64,000 bases of DNA from Dyadobacter sediminis (GTDB lineage: Bacteria > Bacteroidota > Bacteroidia > Cytophagales > Spirosomataceae), in the NCBI RefSeq assembly GCF_005860765.1, contig NZ_VCEI01000025.1, forward strand, positions 434,001-498,000, in the 5' to 3' direction. Shown one piece after another: positions 61,365 through 64,000 of this stretch. Numbering within the stretch: position 1 is the stretch's first letter; each line of letters begins with the position of its first letter. The notes under the pieces were generated by a model. It did not search any database and was not told the origin of the DNA. It was given only the letters and a program-made list of their open reading frames with translations. Position numbers and translations under genes: made by a program.

Positions 61365-62708
61365 ATGTTGGATTCTTTTTTAACTTTTATTAACCAGCAG
61401 GGATTTAATCTTCGGGATCAATCGTGTTTGCTTGCCGTCAGCGGTGGGGTCGATTCTATTGTTATGACGCATTTATTCTACAAAATGGGATATTCCGCAG
61501 TTATCGCACATTGTAATTTTAGTTTGAGAGGAGCGGAGTCCGATGGAGATGAAACCTTTGTAAATCAACTTGCTGAATCGTACGGATTTGAATTTGTTTC
61601 TAAAAAATTTGATACCAAAATGTTTGCAACGGAGCAATCTGTGTCCACACAGATGGCGGCGCGGGAGCTGAGGTACACTTGGTTTGAAGAGGTCAGGAAA
61701 TCTTACAGCCTGCCATGGATTGCGACAGCGCATCATATCAATGATTCTTTAGAAACCAGTGTGTTAAATCTTGTAAGAGGAACAGGTATTTCCGGTTTAT
61801 ACGGAATTTCTGCCAGAAATAACTTTGTCATTCGGCCATTGCTTTTTGCGAGCCGTGAGCAGATACTTGATTATGCAACAGAACATCATCTTCAATGGCG
61901 GGAAGACGAGTCCAATGATTCCGATGATTACAAGCGCAATTTGATCAGGCATAAAGTAGTTCCGGTGTTCAAGGAAATGAATCCGTCATTGGAATCCACA
62001 TTTGTTTCAAGTTCTGAACGATTAAAATCTGCTGATAATCTGCTCAGATTGTACCTTGAAGACTGGAAAAAAGAAGTGATGCAAATCGAAAATGGACTCG
62101 TACGTATACCCATCATCAAAATAGCCGCCGCAAGTGAACCCGTTTACAGATTATGGTCCATTTTGCAGGATTTTGGATTTACGTATAGTCAATCCCGGCA
62201 AGTAGGCAGCCATTTGAATGGTATCTCAGGAAGACTTTTTTCATCTTCATCGCACAGCCTGCTGATGGATAGGAGTGAGCTGATTATTAAACCGAAACAG
62301 GATGCAGGAAATAAAAACAATATACCGGTTACAAATCCGGATACCAAAATTGTTTTGTCCCATTATTCGCTCATTTTCAGCAAAATCTTCAATGTTGATG
62401 AAGTAACAATCAATAAAGAAAAGCACAGTGCATACATAGATGCTGACAAGCTTATTTTTCCATTGACGATCAGAAAATGGTTAACGGGCGATTATCTTAT
62501 GCCCTTTGGGATGAAAGGAAAAAAGAAGAAAGTCAGTGATCTGTTGATTGATCTCAAATTTGATTTATTCCAAAAAGAGAATATTTATTTACTGGAAAAT
62601 GGAAATGGCGAAATCATCTGGGTTGTGGACGTAAGATTGGATGAACGTTATCGGATTCAGGATTTTACAAGACAAATTATGGTAATTTCATTAAATCAAA
62701 ATGAGTAA
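61365..62708 (+). CDS. tilS: tRNA(Ile)-lysidine synthase
   Basis: Modifies the wobble cytidine of tRNA-Ile(CAU) to lysidine. The PP-loop ATP motif is LAVSGGVDSIVMTHLF (about residues 23-38); ATAHHINDSLETSVLNLVRG follows, and a C-terminal substrate domain ends IRKWLTGDYLMPFGMKGKKK. The 447-residue length is typical of the long form. It has a probable own promoter and lies 120 bp upstream of tRNA-Ser. Confidence 0.96.
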   Translation: MLDSFLTFINQQGFNLRDQSCLLAVSGGVDSIVMTHLFYKMGYSAVIAHCNFSLRGAESDGDETFVNQLAESYGFEFVSKKFDTKMFATEQSVSTQMAARELRYTWFEEVRKSYSLPWIATAHHINDSLETSVLNLVRGTGISGLYGISARNNFVIRPLLFASREQILDYATEHHLQWREDESNDSDDYKRNLIRHKVVPVFKEMNPSLESTFVSSSERLKSADNLLRLYLEDWKKEVMQIENGLVRIPIIKIAAASEPVYRLWSILQDFGFTYSQSRQVGSHLNGISGRLFSSSSHSLLMDRSELIIKPKQDAGNKNNIPVTNPDTKIVLSHYSLIFSKIFNVDEVTINKEKHSAYIDADKLIFPLTIRKWLTGDYLMPFGMKGKKKKVSDLLIDLKFDLFQKENIYLLENGNGEIIWVVDVRLDERYRIQDFTRQIMVISLNQNE

Positions 62709-62767
62709 AACCAGAGAGTTTATATATACAAATTAGGGTTGAGTAGTTAAAAAATTAGGATTACTAG

Positions 62768-62797
62768 TTGCACTTATAAAATTTGTTTTTACCTTTG
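62768..62797 (+). promoter_or_regulatory. Promoter of tRNA-Ser
   Basis: TTG at 62768-62770, 19 bp, then TACCTTTG at 62790-62797; the bases after it (CACCACGTTT) repeat those of the tRNA-Asp promoter. Confidence 0.7.
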
Positions 62798-62828
62798 CAC
62801 CACGTTTCGTATTTGGCGAAACGGATTT

Positions 62829-62913
62829 AGAGAGATGGCAGAGTGGTCGATTGCGACGGTCTTGAAAACCGTTGACTGTAACAGGTCCGGGGGTTCGAAT
62901 CCCTCTCTCTCTG
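62829..62913 (+). tRNA. tRNA-Ser(TGA)
   Basis: Class II tRNA of 85 nt: acceptor AGAGAGA/TCTCTCT, anticodon arm ACGGT-CTTGAAA-ACCGT (anticodon TGA), long variable arm TGACTGTAACAGGTCC, T-arm GGGGG-TTCGAAT-CCCTC, discriminator G. CCA not encoded. The adjacent integrase makes its 3' half a likely attachment site. Confidence 0.96.
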
Positions 62914-62916
62914 CTT

Positions 62917-62951
62917 AATGCCCTTCCTGGCGTCAGGAGGGGCATTTTTAG
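62917..62951 (+). terminator. Terminator after tRNA-Ser
   Basis: Thirteen-base-pair stem AATGCCCTTCCTG/CAGGAGGGGCATT (one G-T pair) with loop GCGT, then a T-run. Confidence 0.92.
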
Positions 62952-62989
62952 TTTTCGGGACAAATATCGGGACAAATGTACTGAACGAT

Positions 62990-64000
62990 ATGGTTAAGAA
63001 TCACAACACACACTTACCTTATAAAAGGGCCGTTCTCCGGGACAGGAAAGGAGATCTTTCCAAAGAATGGTTTGTTGAATTTTACGCTTGGTCGGAGCTG
63101 GAAGGAAAGCTGGTCCGCAAGCGGATCAAGATTCCAATGTCATTCCGGGACAAAAAGGGCAGGGTAGAACATGCCAACAAACTTATAGCAAAAGCCAACA
63201 AACTTCTGGAACAAGGATTCCACTTTGCACCCAGGAAGCCTTCACCAGCAGCCGACCTTGTAACGGAATTAAAAAATGATCTGATTATAAGTCTGGAGGC
63301 TACACTTTCCACAATCAGTCCGACTTTGCGGCCAAAGTCAGTTGTTACTTATAATTCCGCAATTGCCAAACTGAAAGAGTTTCTGGTTGATCCGGTAGAA
63401 GTTTCAGCCTACACTACACAGGATGCAATCCGGTTTAGGGATCATTTGATTATTACGTTGAAGAACTCCCCACGTACAGCCAATAACACCTTGGTTCATC
63501 TGAACACGGTATATGGTCATATGAAAAGCCGGACAGCCTTGAAAGAAAGTCCTTTCAAGATCAACAAGCTGAAACAGCAAGCCACCAACAGGAATATTGC
63601 TATTACAGATGAAGACCGGCATAAAATAGAAGCTTACCTTCAGGAGCACGAGCCGGAAGTATACCTTTTTACACGCTTTATGTACTATGCTTTTATAAGG
63701 CCTGGCGAACTTCTCAATATCCGGATTGAAGATGTAAACACAACAAACAAGTATATTACCATAAAAGGTATGATAAGCAAAAATGGTAAAACTGAAACGG
63801 TCCCGATCATTCCGCCACTTATGAAACACATTGATGATTCCGGAGTTCTTAAAGGAAGGAAACCGGATTTATTGCTGTTCTCATCCGGTTTGAAACCAGG
63901 TGTAAAAGTTTCAGGAAAGCAGGTGCCATTCAGAAGACATGAAAAAGCTTTGAGGGAATTGGGATTAGATAATAAAGGATATACGCTTTATTCCTGGAAG
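62990..64000 (+). CDS. Tyrosine recombinase/integrase, cut by the window edge
   Basis: Open frame of 337 codons running off the window, from ATG 62990. The N-terminal part is a SAM-like core-binding domain (LSTISPTLRPKSVVTYNSA, TTQDAIRFRDHLIITL), and the catalytic domain begins near residue 210: YYAFIRPGELLNIRIEDV holds the first catalytic arginine. The H-x-x-R box and tyrosine should lie just beyond base 64000 (the last residues, GYTLYSWK, usually precede the histidine). It reads away from tRNA-Ser, and two GGGACAAAT repeats (62957 and 62969) sit just in front. It is therefore the edge of an integrative element inserted at tRNA-Ser. Confidence 0.92.
   Translation, partial: MVKNHNTHLPYKRAVLRDRKGDLSKEWFVEFYAWSELEGKLVRKRIKIPMSFRDKKGRVEHANKLIAKANKLLEQGFHFAPRKPSPAADLVTELKNDLIISLEATLSTISPTLRPKSVVTYNSAIAKLKEFLVDPVEVSAYTTQDAIRFRDHLIITLKNSPRTANNTLVHLNTVYGHMKSRTALKESPFKINKLKQQATNRNIAITDEDRHKIEAYLQEHEPEVYLFTRFMYYAFIRPGELLNIRIEDVNTTNKYITIKGMISKNGKTETVPIIPPLMKHIDDSGVLKGRKPDLLLFSSGLKPGVKVSGKQVPFRRHEKALRELGLDNKGYTLYSWK

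Overview
The window looks like a chromosomal segment of a Bacteroidota bacterium, most likely a Cytophagales member (Dyadobacter/Spirosoma-like; genus not provable here). The grounds are: two proteins with type IX secretion (T9SS) C-terminal signals, a carboxypeptidase-regulatory/TonB-dependent receptor, RNA-gene promoters of the Bacteroidota form TTG-N17-23-TAnnTTTG, weak Shine-Dalgarno sites, a Rho with a large disordered insert, and the bamD - rpoZ - coaBC - DUF4835 - recN neighbourhood typical of the phylum. Most genes are core; accessory character is concentrated in a few places.

Layout. 1-4.1 kb: RND efflux pump (permease cut by the window edge, plus lipoprotein adaptor). 4.2-5.9 kb: isochorismate synthase and a hotdog thioesterase (menaquinone branch). 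6.0-9.5 kb: histidine phosphatase, LytS/LytTR two-component pair, DUF3298-type lipoprotein. 9.5-13.8 kb: RadC, TPR protein, coiled-coil zinc-ribbon protein and Nif3-like protein. 13.9-14.6 kb: a tandem array of four tRNA-Asp units; the first two are normal, and the last two carry identical-length insertions in the anticodon loop and T-stem inside a 209-bp tandem duplication. 14.6-21.9 kb: a five-gene operon on the minus strand (SWIM zinc finger, DUF5691-like, MoxR AAA+, DUF5682, VWA), equivalent in content to E. coli yehQ/L/M/P. 22.5-22.65 kb: a 161-nt minus-strand RNA with tRNA-like ends and an aberrant core. 22.8-25.7 kb: Lrp and PadR regulators, a TonB protein with an unusual N-terminal domain, a DEDDh exonuclease and a small lipoprotein. 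25.8-28.9 kb: tRNA-Ala, an array of TGAAC half-sites and a mosaic T9SS-secreted protein. 29.9-33.6 kb: gnd-zwf-pgl oxidative pentose phosphate operon. 33.8-37.8 kb: SPFH protein, then MocA-like, XdhC and cysteine desulfurase genes for a molybdenum hydroxylase that is not in the window. 38.4-48.5 kb: 1-Cys peroxiredoxin, membrane protein, TonB-dependent receptor, HtpG, a small envelope trio and Rho. 49-61.2 kb: CoaX, a porin-like protein, LptC, SCO/cytochrome c, RecN, a small LSm-like protein, DUF4835, CoaBC, RNA polymerase omega, BamD, a T9SS protein and an LptA-like protein. 61.4-64 kb: TilS, tRNA-Ser(TGA), and the start of a tyrosine integrase whose element continues beyond the window.

How parts work together. 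CoaX and CoaBC supply two steps of CoA synthesis; LptC, the LptA-like protein and BamD build the outer membrane; gnd/zwf/pgl form the complete NADPH-generating oxidative pentose phosphate branch; XdhC, MocA-like and NifS-like proteins would together sulfurate and deliver molybdenum cofactor. The most promising little-described items are the MoxR/VWA/SWIM/DUF5682 operon (DUF5682 carries two GX2H motifs like Tiki/TraB metallohydrolases), the interrupted tRNA-Asp genes beside it, and the 161-nt tRNA-like RNA upstream of it. All functional statements come from reading motifs by eye; no database search was possible.
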